DNA of 49,641 bases from an uncultured Negativibacillus sp. (lineage in GTDB: Bacteria; Bacillota; Clostridia; Oscillospirales; Ruminococcaceae), in contig NZ_CALXIN010000008.1 in NCBI RefSeq assembly GCF_944388365.1, forward strand, positions 1-49,641, given 5' to 3'. Shown in pieces: positions 16,404 through 26,191 of the stretch. Numbering within the stretch: the first letter of the stretch is position 1; every line of letters starts with the position of its first letter. The notes beneath the pieces were generated by a model that saw only the letters and a program-made list of their open reading frames with translations, ran no database searches and was not told the origin of the DNA. The position numbers and the translations under genes were made by a program.

Positions 16404-18422
16404 ATGGAAGGACAAAAGTATCCAAAGGCTGTGGAGCATTTGGAAAGTTGGAAGTGCGGCAATCATCTGGTGCAGGACCCGTATCTATATATGCAGAATG
16501 CGAAGGACCAACAGGTCCTGTCCTGGGTAGCGGAGGAAAATGCCTATACAGACCACTGGTTTGAGGACAAAAACCTGGGTCAGCGCATCCAGCAGCTGAA
16601 GTCCCAGCAGAAAAAACCGACTTATCACAATTTGTGTCAGGTGGGAGAAAAACTGTACGCAGTCTGCAGCGGAACCGACGGAAGCTCGGCGGCAGTGGAA
16701 GTGAAGTTCGATTTTTCCGAGCAGAAGGTACTGCTTAACCGTGAGATGATGGGCGGAACCATGAACGTCTATGGAGTATCCCCATGTCCGGCTGATCCAA
16801 AGATCGCTGCCTTTTTTGCGCTGAAGGACAAAGCTGCCAGAATGTCAGTCGTTATCCGCGACCTCGAACAAAATCAGACACTGGCAGAGCTGGACGGAAC
16901 CTTCTCCTACACCTGGTCGTCGGACGGAGCATATATCTACTCCAACCAGTCCGAGCAGCGCGCGGACGGAACCACCGAGAACAGCGTTGTTCGCTGGAAC
17001 CGCTGCACCGGACAGCAGGAGATTGTCTATACCTGGCCAGGCCATTCGGTATTTCTGCGGTTGGCAGCAGGACCGGAGGGAAGCATATTTGTTCATGTCT
17101 GCAAGGACTACCACGATGTAGTGATGATTTATCTGAATGCGCAGGGACAGGCTGCCCGTGTGATGCAGGAGGAAAACTCCAAGCTGGACTATCTGGGCAC
17201 CATCGGAAACTGCCATTACTTTTTGACCGATTATCAGGCACCGCTGGGCAGAGTCATCGGGGTTGAGCAAAACGGCATGGAGTTTTCTCCGATGAAAGAG
17301 GTTGTTCCAGAAGGTTCCTTCCCGCTGGAAGGTGCAGGTGTCGCAGGTGACCGTCTGCTGGTGATCGAGCTTCAGGATGCTGCCTGTGCATTGCAGCTGT
17401 TTGAGAAGGACGGAACCTTTGTCCGCACTATCGAGCTGCCGGATAAGATCGGCAGTGTCGCTTTCCAGTCGGCAGCATGGGACAGCAAGGTGCGTTACCT
17501 GGAATTTCAGAGCTTTGGCTGCCCACCGTCCATCCTTCGCTACGATGTGGAGAGCGAGCAGATCACACCGGTGTACAGCGTACAGGACAAGCCCTCCGTC
17601 GAGGTGGAGGTGCAGCGCCGGTTTGTTACCGCCCGCGATGGACAGCGCATCCTTGCGTTTCTGGTTTATCCAAAGGGCAAGCAGCCCGATCAGCAGACAC
17701 CAACACTGATGTACGGCTACGGCGGCTACTCCGCAAGCCAGCTGCCATGGTACAACAATCCTTTCGTCGGAATGGACATCCCTGATTGGCTGAAAAAAGG
17801 CGGACTGTATGTCCACTGCATCCTGCGCGGCGGCGAGGAGTACGGCGCCAAATGGCATGAGGCCGGCTGCGGATTGAACAAAAAGAACGTCTTTTATGAT
17901 TTTATTGATATTGCAAAGGCAGTCATTGCAGATGGCTGGACAACCTCGGAACACATCGCCATCTGCGGAGGCAGCAACGGCGGACTGCTCACGACCGCGC
18001 TGTTGACCATGGAACCTTCGCTGTGGAGATGTGTCATCGCTAGCGTGCCGCACACCGATATGCTGCATTTCTGCTGCGATGACCGCGGTCCGATGTATGT
18101 CACCGAGTACGGCGATCCGAGAGAGGAAGAATTCTTCGAATACATGAAGAGCTACTCTCCGTATCACAATATTCATCAGGGAGTTGCCTATCCGTTTGTC
18201 TATGTCCAGACCGGAGAACAGGACAACAACGTGCCGCCGTATCACGGCAAAAAGTTTGCCGCTGCATTGCAGCAGGCAACTGCCGGTGAAACCGTTCTGC
18301 TGCGTGTGCTGCCGTATGGAAGCCACGACAGAGGAGCAGGCGAGTATTTTTACAAAACCTGTGCAGAGATGCACCTGTTTATCGAGTATGCACTGGGGAT
18401 GACAGGGCAAGTTCAAAAGTAA
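16404..18422 (+). CDS. Prolyl oligopeptidase-family serine peptidase (S9A)
   Basis: 672-residue peptidase with an N-terminal beta-propeller region and a C-terminal alpha/beta hydrolase domain. The nucleophile is Ser524 in CGGSNGGLL; Asp607 (GEQDNNVPP) and His641 (GSHDRG) complete the triad. Other family landmarks are YGGY and LRGGEEYG. No signal peptide is seen, so it should act in the cytoplasm on short peptides. ATG 16404 follows GGGAGG by seven bases. It is the first gene of a unit that continues with dppB-like genes, so imported oligopeptides, perhaps proline-containing ones, are the likely substrates. The exact cleavage preference is not established. Confidence 0.9.
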   Translation: MEGQKYPKAVEHLESWKCGNHLVQDPYLYMQNAKDQQVLSWVAEENAYTDHWFEDKNLGQRIQQLKSQQKKPTYHNLCQVGEKLYAVCSGTDGSSAAVEVKFDFSEQKVLLNREMMGGTMNVYGVSPCPADPKIAAFFALKDKAARMSVVIRDLEQNQTLAELDGTFSYTWSSDGAYIYSNQSEQRADGTTENSVVRWNRCTGQQEIVYTWPGHSVFLRLAAGPEGSIFVHVCKDYHDVVMIYLNAQGQAARVMQEENSKLDYLGTIGNCHYFLTDYQAPLGRVIGVEQNGMEFSPMKEVVPEGSFPLEGAGVAGDRLLVIELQDAACALQLFEKDGTFVRTIELPDKIGSVAFQSAAWDSKVRYLEFQSFGCPPSILRYDVESEQITPVYSVQDKPSVEVEVQRRFVTARDGQRILAFLVYPKGKQPDQQTPTLMYGYGGYSASQLPWYNNPFVGMDIPDWLKKGGLYVHCILRGGEEYGAKWHEAGCGLNKKNVFYDFIDIAKAVIADGWTTSEHIAICGGSNGGLLTTALLTMEPSLWRCVIASVPHTDMLHFCCDDRGPMYVTEYGDPREEEFFEYMKSYSPYHNIHQGVAYPFVYVQTGEQDNNVPPYHGKKFAAALQQATAGETVLLRVLPYGSHDRGAGEYFYKTCAEMHLFIEYALGMTGQVQK

Positions 18423-18437
18423 GGTAGGGGGAGAAGC

Positions 18438-19364
18438 ATGGGCAAGTACATTCTCAAACGGTTGCTGGTAGTTATACCGACACTGTTGTTTATTGTGTTT
18501 GTTGTATTTTTTATCTTAAATATCACGCCTGGCGATCCTGGAAGGATCATGCTGGGAACGACGGCCACACAGGAGCAGGTGGATATGCTCAACGAATCGC
18601 TGGGCGTCAACCGTCCGCTGCTGGTGCGCTATGTCGATTATATCTGGGATGCACTTCACGGTGACTTTGGCACCTCCTATACCTTTAACGTGCCGGTGGC
18701 CCGGGTGGTGATGCCAAAGTTGCCGACCGCGCTGCGTCTGGCAATCCTGTCAGTCTGCTGTTCGGCACTGTTGGGTATTCCGCTGGGCATCCTGTCCGCA
18801 GTCAAAAAGCACTCGCTGATAGATAACGCCTTGACCGTACTGGCACTGTTTCTGGCCTCGGTTCCAGGATTCTGGCTGGGCCTGATGCTGATGCTGTGGC
18901 TGTCGCTCTCATGGGGCCTGCTGCCAAGCAGCGGTGTCGGAACCTGGCAGCATTACATCATGCCGGTCATGACGCTGGCACTGCCCAGTGCGGCATTTAT
19001 CAGCCGTCTGACCAGAACGACCATGCTCGACAGCATGAACCAGGACTACATCCGTACCGCCAAAGGAAAGGGCGCCCGCGACCGCCGCGTCATCTTTGGA
19101 CATGCGCTGCGCAATGCACTGATTCCGGTCATTACCCAGCTGGGCATGAACTTTGCAGGACTTCTGGGCGGCGCAATGATCACCGAAATCGTCTTTGGTC
19201 TGCCAGGATTTGGCAACGCCATCGTCGCTGCTATCAAAGCCAAGGATGTGCCGCTGACCATGTTTGCAGTTATCTTTCTGTCCACCACCTTTATGCTGAT
19301 TATGCTGGTGGTCGACCTGATCTATGCCTTTATTGATCCAAGAATCAAGGCACAGTACGAATAA
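18438..19364 (+). CDS. dppB: Dipeptide/oligopeptide ABC transporter permease, DppB type
   Basis: 308-residue permease with about six membrane segments, starting MGKYILKRLLVVIPTLL as usual for DppB/OppB. The EAA loop that docks to the ATPases is DYIRTAKGKGARDRRVIFGH. The NITPGDP motif after the first helix is typical of the family, and the C-terminus DLIYAFIDPRIK is standard. GGGGGAG precedes the ATG, which lies 15 bases after the peptidase stop. Together with the next genes it forms a complete family 5 importer split by two amidohydrolase genes. Ligand could be di- or oligopeptides; symbols follow the general family. Confidence 0.92.
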   Translation: MGKYILKRLLVVIPTLLFIVFVVFFILNITPGDPGRIMLGTTATQEQVDMLNESLGVNRPLLVRYVDYIWDALHGDFGTSYTFNVPVARVVMPKLPTALRLAILSVCCSALLGIPLGILSAVKKHSLIDNALTVLALFLASVPGFWLGLMLMLWLSLSWGLLPSSGVGTWQHYIMPVMTLALPSAAFISRLTRTTMLDSMNQDYIRTAKGKGARDRRVIFGHALRNALIPVITQLGMNFAGLLGGAMITEIVFGLPGFGNAIVAAIKAKDVPLTMFAVIFLSTTFMLIMLVVDLIYAFIDPRIKAQYE

Positions 19365-19378
19365 AGGAGGTGTGAAGA

Positions 19379-20263
19379 ATGTTTGGAAAAAAGAAAAAAA
19401 TCGTCACCAACGTCGAGCCAAGCCAGTGGAAAGAGGTTTGGAGACTGTTCTGTAAGAACAAGGTTTCGGTGGTTGCATTGATCTTTTTGTGTATCATCCT
19501 GTTCTTTGCACTGTTTGCCGACTTCATTGTGGACTACCAAACGATCATCACACCGAATCCACAGGAAAGAATGCTGGGACCGAGTTTGCAGCACCTGTTC
19601 GGCACCGACCACATGGGCCGCGACCTGTTCGGCAGAGTGATCCACGGTGCACGCTACTCGCTGATGTTCGGCGTAGTCTGCACCTCACTGAGCTTGTTCG
19701 GAGGCTGTGTGCTGGGTGCAACCGCTGCCTACTTTGGCGGCAAGGTGGACGCATGGATCATGCGAATCATCGACGCGCTGATGTGTATTCCTTACATGCT
19801 GCTGGCACTGAGCCTGGTTGCAGCGATGGGCAGCGGCATGGAGAGCATGACCATCGCCATCGTTGTGGCAAGTGTGCCAAGCTTCACCCGTATGATTCGT
19901 TCGGTAGTGCTGACCGTAGTACGGCAGGACTACATCGAAGCGGCCCGCAGCTGTGGTGTCAAGGACCGCGACATCATCTTCCACCACGTTCTGCCCAATG
20001 CGATCGGACCTATCATCGTCAATGCGATGATGAACGTGGCAGGTTTGATCATGTCCGCAGCCGGACTGAGCTTTATCGGCATGGGCATCCAGCCGCCGAC
20101 ACCGGAATGGGGCAATATGCTCAGCGAGGCTACCAGCTGGATGCGGCAGAGTCCGCACATGATTATCTTCCCAGGTCTTGCCATCGTGCTGACAGCACTG
20201 TGCTTTAACCTGCTGGGAGATGGATTGACCGAAGCGTTAGACCCGCGTCAGGCGGAAAGATAA
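19379..20263 (+). CDS. dppC: Dipeptide/oligopeptide ABC transporter permease, DppC type
   Basis: 294-residue partner permease. It has the N-terminal cytoplasmic segment and first membrane helix (residues about 35-55), LFGTDHMGRDLFGRVIHGAR, which is a DppC/OppC hallmark, and the EAA loop DYIEAARSCGVKDRDIIFHH. The end, GDGLTEALDPR, is also characteristic. AAAGGAGGTG lies just before the ATG, fourteen bases after dppB. It pairs with DppB to form the membrane channel. Confidence 0.94.
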   Translation: MFGKKKKIVTNVEPSQWKEVWRLFCKNKVSVVALIFLCIILFFALFADFIVDYQTIITPNPQERMLGPSLQHLFGTDHMGRDLFGRVIHGARYSLMFGVVCTSLSLFGGCVLGATAAYFGGKVDAWIMRIIDALMCIPYMLLALSLVAAMGSGMESMTIAIVVASVPSFTRMIRSVVLTVVRQDYIEAARSCGVKDRDIIFHHVLPNAIGPIIVNAMMNVAGLIMSAAGLSFIGMGIQPPTPEWGNMLSEATSWMRQSPHMIIFPGLAIVLTALCFNLLGDGLTEALDPRQAER

Positions 20264-20291
20264 ATTTATTAAGTTAAAAGGAGAGAGATCC

Positions 20292-21869
20292 ATGAAGAAA
20301 ATCATTGCTTTATTGTGTGCAATGGCGATGGCTTTTGGCATGGCAGCCTGCGGACAGGAGACCACCGGCAGCCAGCAAAGCACAGGCGAAACCACGACAG
20401 AACAGACCACCGAACAGGAGAGCGCGCAGACCACAGCGGCTGACAAGGACACACTGGTGTTCATCTCGCACATGACCAGTGAGACACTGGACCCGCTGAC
20501 CACCGCTTCTTCCAGCGGCGTTGACAAGAACGCAATGCACCAGATTTTTGACTGCCTGTTGCAGTTTGACAACGACGGAAACCCAGTTCCATGTCTGGCT
20601 GAAAGCTGGGAAGACACCGACGACGGCAAAGCAGTACTGTTCCACCTGCGTCAGGATGTCACCTTCCACGACGGCACTCCATTCAATGCTGATGCTGTTG
20701 TTTATGCCTTCGACAAACAGTTCGAAAACCCACTGACCGCTTATATCACCACCTACTATACTGCCTGCGAAAAGGTAGACGATTACACCGTTAAAATCAC
20801 CAAAGCAACTCCACACGTTGCACTGCTGCCGATGATGGCGGAAGGTCCGTTCATCGTTTCTCCAACCGCTTATGAGAAGGGCGCAGAGGAATTTGCAAAG
20901 AATCCTGTCGGCACCGGCGCTTACAAGTTTGAGTCCCAGGGAGCAGACCAGTACATTCATCTGGTTGCAAATGAGGATTACTTCGATGGTGCACCATACT
21001 TCAAAAAGGTCATCATCCGCACCCCTGTAGACAGCAGCACCGCGATTGTTGCACTTCAGAACAACGAGGCAGATATTGCCATCAACGTTACTCCGAACCA
21101 GCTGGCCCTTGTTGAGGAGGACCCGAACCTGACCGCAGAGGTTAACACCGGATGGTCGATCAAATACCTCAACTTCTATGCAGAGCCATTCACCAGCGAT
21201 GAAAACCTGAGAAAAGCAGTTTACTATGCAATCAACCGTGAAAATGCAGCGATGTTCAACAACGAGCCTGAAACCATTCCGGCAACCACTCTTTATCCGC
21301 TGCGTGTCATGGGCGACTATGCAGACCTTCAGACCATTGACGGCTACGATGTAGCAAAGGCACAGGAATATCTGGCACAGTCCAACTACAACGGCGAAAC
21401 TCTCAAGCTGTACATCAGTGCAAACGAGGCTTCGATCGCACAGTCGGTACAGGCAGACCTTCAGGCAATCGGCATCAATGTTGAAATCGTTCAGCTGGAT
21501 ACCAACGCCTACTATGCAAAGATCAGCGACGGCACCTGCCAGATGACCATTCTGGACTTCGGTACCGACCAGGTAAGCACCGAGGATATGCTCAACTTCT
21601 ATGTATCGGACGGTTACTATGGAAATTGTGTTTACAAAACTCCAGAATATGATGCACTGATGGAGCAGATCGACAATGAGTACGATGCAGATGCCCGCCG
21701 TGAACTGGTAAAACAGGCTCTGGATATGCAGTACAGCTTCTACAACATGGTACCAATGTACGAAAGCTACTTCAACTTTGTTCATCGCTCCGATCTGACC
21801 GGTTTTAACCCAGTCAGCGGTGCAAACTATGTTTACTACCTTGGCAAAGTAACACCTGCAAACGCATAA
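20292..21869 (+). CDS. Family 5 extracellular solute-binding lipoprotein
   Basis: 525-residue peptide-binding lipoprotein (DppA/DppE/OppA type of SBP family 5). The signal peptide MKKIIALLCAMAMAFGMAAC ends in a lipobox with Cys20, followed by a Thr/Gln/Glu-rich linker of about 25 residues. The mature protein contains AESWEDTDDGKAVLFHLRQDVTFHDGTPFNADAVVYAF, summarised here as the family's F-x-L-R-x-x-V-x-F-H-D-G-x-P segment, and DSPS-type late motifs are replaced by NLRKAVYYAINRE. It captures peptides outside the cell for the DppBC channel. GGAGAGA precedes the ATG. Confidence 0.92.
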   Translation: MKKIIALLCAMAMAFGMAACGQETTGSQQSTGETTTEQTTEQESAQTTAADKDTLVFISHMTSETLDPLTTASSSGVDKNAMHQIFDCLLQFDNDGNPVPCLAESWEDTDDGKAVLFHLRQDVTFHDGTPFNADAVVYAFDKQFENPLTAYITTYYTACEKVDDYTVKITKATPHVALLPMMAEGPFIVSPTAYEKGAEEFAKNPVGTGAYKFESQGADQYIHLVANEDYFDGAPYFKKVIIRTPVDSSTAIVALQNNEADIAINVTPNQLALVEEDPNLTAEVNTGWSIKYLNFYAEPFTSDENLRKAVYYAINRENAAMFNNEPETIPATTLYPLRVMGDYADLQTIDGYDVAKAQEYLAQSNYNGETLKLYISANEASIAQSVQADLQAIGINVEIVQLDTNAYYAKISDGTCQMTILDFGTDQVSTEDMLNFYVSDGYYGNCVYKTPEYDALMEQIDNEYDADARRELVKQALDMQYSFYNMVPMYESYFNFVHRSDLTGFNPVSGANYVYYLGKVTPANA

Positions 21870-21920
21870 ATTAAAATTTAACGAGCCGCTTTTGAGGCCG
21901 TCAAAGGAGCGTAGAAACGT

Positions 21921-23057
21921 ATGATGCTGATAAAAAACGGGAACCTGCATCTCCCAGACCAGCAGGTTCTGACAGGGGATGTTCTGATCCAAAATGGGAA
22001 GATCTTACAGATTGGAACCGGTCTGTCCGCACCTGGTGCGGAGATTCTGGACGCGCAGGGCAAGGATGTATTTCCAGGCTTTATCCTGCCGGTGACCTCG
22101 GTGGGACTGACCGACTATGCAAACCTGCGCCAGGGCGATTCCAATGAGACTTCCTCTCCCTGTCACCCAGGACTGCATGTGCGTTATGCGCTAGACGGCC
22201 GAGAAGTGGCACTTCAGCGCTATTGGTTGGGCGGCATCACCAGCTTTGGTGCTGCTCCAGCCGATGGGGCACTGCTGGCAGGACAGATGGGCGTCTATCA
22301 TGTGGACGGAGCAACTGCCGGACAGATGTGTGTCTGTGATACGGTGGCAGTCAAGGGAAATTTTCTCTCGGATGTAAAAGCCACCTTCAAGGCAAAGGAT
22401 GCTGCACCGATGACCCGCATGGGCATGGCGTCGCTGCTGCGCAAACAGCTGCGTGAAGCAAAGGAATGGATGCAGCAGGAAAATCGGGAGGACAATGAGG
22501 ACTTTGCTGCACTGGAGAAGGTGCTGACAAAGGAGATTCCGCTGTTGATGAACGTACATACTGTGGCGGACATCGCCGATGTGATCGCCATTGCAAAAGA
22601 ATTTGATCTTCGTCTGATTCTCAACGGCGTTTATGAGGGACATTTGGTCAAAGAGTTGATTGTAGAGTCGGGAGCCTCGGTCATTCTGGGCGACCAGTTT
22701 GATGCGGGAGCACGCATCTGGTACGGCACCGATGTGGACAGCCTGCTGTCGATGCAGCAGCAAACCAACGTCTGCATCGGCTGCTCGTCCGGCGGCGTCG
22801 GCAAGGAAAACCTGCTCTGGAACGCCTGCCGTCTGGTTCAGGAAGGATACCAGCCGGCGGATGTTCTGGACCTCATGACGGTAAAAACGGCAAAAGTTCT
22901 GGGAGTCGACCACCTCATCGGCTCGATTCGGGAAGGACTGTTTGCAGACCTGGTGATCTATCAGGGCAATCCGCTGGAAAGCTGGAGCGCCTGTGTAGAT
23001 ACCACAGTGGTTGCAGGAAAGATTGTTTATCGCAAGGAAGGTGGAGCTGTATGCTGA
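21921..23057 (+). CDS. Amidohydrolase-family protein lacking key metal ligands (probable pseudoenzyme)
   Basis: 378 residues, same fold and length as the next gene product and alignable to it from the first residue. Positions that read DAHTH (56-60) in the partner read LPVTS here, so both His of the HxH metal motif are replaced by Val58 and Ser60. The late metal-binding Asp (SDSP in the partner) also appears lost (GCSSGG). The two middle His (MNVHT and YEGH) remain. The shared motif MTRMGMASLLRK is intact, so the scaffold is maintained. It could be a regulatory or structural partner of the active enzyme, or have a different mechanism. AAAGGAG precedes the ATG; it overlaps the next gene by seven bases. 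Confidence 0.8.
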   Translation: MMLIKNGNLHLPDQQVLTGDVLIQNGKILQIGTGLSAPGAEILDAQGKDVFPGFILPVTSVGLTDYANLRQGDSNETSSPCHPGLHVRYALDGREVALQRYWLGGITSFGAAPADGALLAGQMGVYHVDGATAGQMCVCDTVAVKGNFLSDVKATFKAKDAAPMTRMGMASLLRKQLREAKEWMQQENREDNEDFAALEKVLTKEIPLLMNVHTVADIADVIAIAKEFDLRLILNGVYEGHLVKELIVESGASVILGDQFDAGARIWYGTDVDSLLSMQQQTNVCIGCSSGGVGKENLLWNACRLVQEGYQPADVLDLMTVKTAKVLGVDHLIGSIREGLFADLVIYQGNPLESWSACVDTTVVAGKIVYRKEGGAVC

Positions 23058-24211
23058 TTCGCAATGCAACAATATTGGACATGACAGGTGCCGCCCCCTA
23101 TACCGGCGACATTCTTATCAGGGACGGAAAGATCGCTGCCATTGGCTGTGACCTTCCGGCACAGGACCAGCAGGTTCTGGATGCAAGCGGCCTGTGGGCG
23201 CTGCCAGGATTTGTGGACGCCCACACCCATCAGGGCGGATTTGATATGATCGACCAGAACGGCATGGACTTAAACGAGATGACCGATCCGGTCACTCCGC
23301 AGGTATGCGCCATCGACGGCTGCAATCCGCTGGACAAAAACTTCCGCAGTGTGCCGGCGGCTGGAGTTACCACACTGTGCATCACTCCAGGCAGCGGCAA
23401 TGTCATCTGCGGACAGGCCTTTGTGGCAAAGAGTGTCGGAAACGACATCCACAAGATGACCATTAAAAATCCCAGTGCATTAAAGATTGCGCTGGGCATG
23501 AATCCAAAGGGAGCATACGGCCCTAAAGGAAGAAAACCAATGACCCGCATGGGTATCGCTTCGGTGCTGATGGAGACCTTTGCCAAGGCAGACCAGTACC
23601 GTAAGGAAAAACAGAAGGCGCAGCTGGAAGGAACCCAGCCGCCAAAATATGACGAAAAATACGAGGCGATGCTGCCCGCACTCGAAGGGCAGATCCCGTT
23701 AAAAATTCACTGTGAGCAGTTTGATATGCTGACAGCCATCGAGCTTGCCAAAAAGTATCATTGCCGGCTGACCATCGAACACGCCTGGCTGGCAAAGGAA
23801 TTTTTGGAGGAGCTTTCTGAGAGCGGCGCGGATATCAACTATGGACCGGTCGGTGTGCCGACCGGCTATGGAGAGCTGACAGGCGCCGATCTGATCGACG
23901 TGAAGCTGCTGGATGAGCGCGGCGTCAATGTGTCGATCATCTCCGATTCGCCGATCCTTTCGGAGGAAGTGCTGCTGATTCAGGCGGGCGAGGCAGTCCG
24001 CTGCGGCGTCAGCCCTGAACGTGCACTGCGCATGATTACCATCAATCCTGCAAAGGCACTGGGTGTTTCGGAACGTGTGGGAAGCCTGGAAGTGGGCAAG
24101 GACGGCGACGTTGTACTGTTCAGTGCAATGCCGACGCGGGATGTAGCGGCAAAGCTGTGCTACACCATTATCGAAGGTTCGGTGGTATACACCGCACCAG
24201 AAAGGAGCTGA
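23051..24211 (+). CDS. Metal-dependent amidohydrolase (imidazolonepropionase-like)
   Basis: 386 residues with a full set of amidohydrolase ligands: His58 and His60 in LPGFVDAHTH, then His in KIHCEQ, His in IEHAWL and Asp in IISDSP. The segment NPKGAYGPKGRKPMTRMG marks the imidazolonepropionase-related 'Met-dependent hydrolase C' type. Enzymes in this broad group include dipeptidases and cyclic amide hydrolases. Placed between a peptide-binding protein and the transporter ATPases, a role in cleaving an imported peptide or modified peptide is likely but unproved. The ATG lies inside the end of the preceding paralogue, which suggests equal expression of the two. Confidence 0.85.
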   Translation: MLIRNATILDMTGAAPYTGDILIRDGKIAAIGCDLPAQDQQVLDASGLWALPGFVDAHTHQGGFDMIDQNGMDLNEMTDPVTPQVCAIDGCNPLDKNFRSVPAAGVTTLCITPGSGNVICGQAFVAKSVGNDIHKMTIKNPSALKIALGMNPKGAYGPKGRKPMTRMGIASVLMETFAKADQYRKEKQKAQLEGTQPPKYDEKYEAMLPALEGQIPLKIHCEQFDMLTAIELAKKYHCRLTIEHAWLAKEFLEELSESGADINYGPVGVPTGYGELTGADLIDVKLLDERGVNVSIISDSPILSEEVLLIQAGEAVRCGVSPERALRMITINPAKALGVSERVGSLEVGKDGDVVLFSAMPTRDVAAKLCYTIIEGSVVYTAPERS

Positions 24212-24218
24212 AGGATGG

Positions 24219-25211
24219 ATGGAACACAAGGAGAAAGATGAGATCCTGCTTCGTCTGGAAAATCTGAAAACAGTGATTTCCAGCAAGGATGGAAAGCTGG
24301 TACCGGTAGACGGAGTGGACATCGAAATTCCGAAAGGAAAGACGGTCGGCGTTGTTGGTGAGTCCGGCTGTGGAAAGAGCATGACCGCCATGTCGATCAT
24401 GGGCCTGCTGCCGAGCAATACCCGCGTGGAGGAAGGCAAAATTCTGCTGGGAGAGACCGATCTGACCAAACTCTCGCCAAAGGAACTGCGCAAAATTACC
24501 GGCGATAAGATTTCCATCATCTTTCAGGAGCCGATGACCAGCTTAAATCCGGTCATTCAGGTAGGAAAACAGGTGCGCGAAGCGATCCTTCTGCATGAAA
24601 AGATCAGCAAGGAGGAGGCAAAACAGCGCGTCATCGAAATTTTTAAACAGGTAGGCATTCCAGAGCCGGAGCGTCGCTACCGTGCATATCCGCACCAGCT
24701 GTCGGGCGGACTGCGTCAGCGCGTGATGATCGGCATGGCGATGGTCTGCAATCCGGATCTGCTGATTGCCGACGAGCCTACCACTGCACTGGATGTAACC
24801 ATCGAGGCGCAGATTCTGCACCTGATGCGCCAGCTGCAGAAACAGAAGGGCACCTCCATCATGATGATTACCCACAATCTGGGAGTTGTGGCAGAGCTGT
24901 GCGACAAGGTATACGTCATGTATGCCGGCAAGGTAGTGGAAACTGCCGATGTGTATGAGCTGTTTAAAAATCCACAGCATCCATACACCATCGGACTGCT
25001 GGGTGCACTTCCAAAGATGGATTCCAACCAGCGTCTGGACAGCATCGAGGGCATGGTTCCGACCCTGAAGGATATGCCGGCAGGCTGCCGCTTTGCGCCT
25101 CGCTGTCCGCATGCGACCGAACAGTGCAGCAAACAGCAGCCACCGCTGGTATCGGTAGGCGCAGAACATCAGGTTCGGTGTTTTCTGGCCGGTGCAAAGG
25201 AGGAGAACTGA
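24219..25211 (+). CDS. dppD: Dipeptide/oligopeptide ABC transporter ATPase, DppD type
   Basis: 330-residue ATPase. Walker [10 protein letters not shown], signature LSGGLRQRV (the usual M is L), Walker [14 protein letters not shown] and the switch His in ITHNLG are present. The C-terminal oligopeptide-transporter extension [15 protein letters not shown] carries the Cys cluster typical of DppD/OppD. Eight bases separate it from the amidohydrolase. Its stop overlaps the start of the next ATPase by one base (TGATG), so the two are translationally coupled. Confidence 0.95.
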   Translation: MEHKEKDEILLRLENLKTVISSKDGKLVPVDGVDIEIPKGKTVGVVGESGCGKSMTAMSIMGLLPSNTRVEEGKILLGETDLTKLSPKELRKITGDKISIIFQEPMTSLNPVIQVGKQVREAILLHEKISKEEAKQRVIEIFKQVGIPEPERRYRAYPHQLSGGLRQRVMIGMAMVCNPDLLIADEPTTALDVTIEAQILHLMRQLQKQKGTSIMMITHNLGVVAELCDKVYVMYAGKVVETADVYELFKNPQHPYTIGLLGALPKMDSNQRLDSIEGMVPTLKDMPAGCRFAPRCPHATEQCSKQQPPLVSVGAEHQVRCFLAGAKEEN

Positions 25212-26176
25212 TGGAAAAAGAGATTTTGATGCAGGCCAGAGGGATTACCAAGGAATTTAAGGCGACCGGCGGCATTGTCCACGCTGTCAGCGGCGTGGAT
25301 CTGGACATCTATGCCGGTGAAACGCTGGCGCTGGTAGGTGAGTCGGGCTGTGGAAAATCCACCTTGGGCAAGGTCCTGCTGCGACTGATCCCACCGACTG
25401 CAGGAAGCATCCAGTTTGATGGAGAGGACCTGACAGCGATGAACAACAAGCAGCTGCGCCAGGCGCGTCAGAAGATGCAGCTGATCTTCCAGGACCCGTA
25501 TGCTTCGCTCGACCCCAGAATGAATGTGGGGCAGATTATCGCAGAACCGCTGCGCGCCTATAAGATCTATAAAAACGAAAAGGACGAAGAAGAACGGGTG
25601 CGTGCGCTGATGGACAAGGTCGGCATCCGCTCGGAGTTTTACCGGCGGTATCCGCATCAGTTCTCGGGCGGTCAGCGTCAGCGTGTCGGCATTGCGCGGG
25701 CATTGGCGCTCAATCCAAAGCTGATTGTCTGTGACGAGCCGGTATCGGCGCTGGACGTTTCGATTCAGGCCCAGATTCTCAATCTGCTGCACGATCTGCA
25801 GAAGGAACTGAATCTGACCTATCTGTTTATCAGCCACGACCTAAGCGTCGTGCGCTATATTTCCAACCGCGTCTGTGTTATGTTTTTGGGAAAGGTTTGC
25901 GAGATCAGAGACACCGAATCGCTGTACAGCAGCCCGTGTCATCCGTACACCAGATTTTTGCTGGAGTCCACGCCGCAGCCTGATCCAGAAAAGAGAAAAG
26001 AGGATAAGGAGCTGTTGATGGGCGAGATCCCAAGCCCGATCAATCCACCGTCCGGCTGCCGCTTCCATCCACGCTGTCCTTATGCAAAGGAGATTTGCAG
26101 CAAGGAGGAACCGACACTGCAGCCATGTCCAGGCGGCATGTGCGCCTGCCATTTTCCGCTCAAACAAGAGATCTAG
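25211..26176 (+). CDS. dppF: Dipeptide/oligopeptide ABC transporter ATPase, DppF type
   Basis: 321-residue second ATPase of the importer. Walker [11 protein letters not shown] loop LIFQDPYASLDPR, signature FSGGQRQRV, Walker B LIVCDEPVSALDV and switch His in ISHDLS are all intact. The C-terminal extension GCRFHPRCPYAKEIC is the family's Cys motif. Start is ATG 25211, after AGGAG and overlapping the dppD stop; the longer frame upstream is the shadow of dppD. A strong hairpin follows, closing the operon that began with the S9 peptidase. Confidence 0.95.
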   Translation: MEKEILMQARGITKEFKATGGIVHAVSGVDLDIYAGETLALVGESGCGKSTLGKVLLRLIPPTAGSIQFDGEDLTAMNNKQLRQARQKMQLIFQDPYASLDPRMNVGQIIAEPLRAYKIYKNEKDEEERVRALMDKVGIRSEFYRRYPHQFSGGQRQRVGIARALALNPKLIVCDEPVSALDVSIQAQILNLLHDLQKELNLTYLFISHDLSVVRYISNRVCVMFLGKVCEIRDTESLYSSPCHPYTRFLLESTPQPDPEKRKEDKELLMGEIPSPINPPSGCRFHPRCPYAKEICSKEEPTLQPCPGGMCACHFPLKQEI

Positions 26177-26191
26177 TTTCTGTTTTTTCAT

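Noticed and set aside
16845..18416. 523-codon minus-strand frame
   Set aside because: Antisense to the S9 peptidase gene, which carries an intact catalytic triad.
20310..21992. 560-codon open frame on the minus strand
   Set aside because: It is antisense to the solute-binding lipoprotein gene, which has signal peptide, lipobox and family motifs; the minus frame has no ribosome site and an odd Cys/Val-rich composition.
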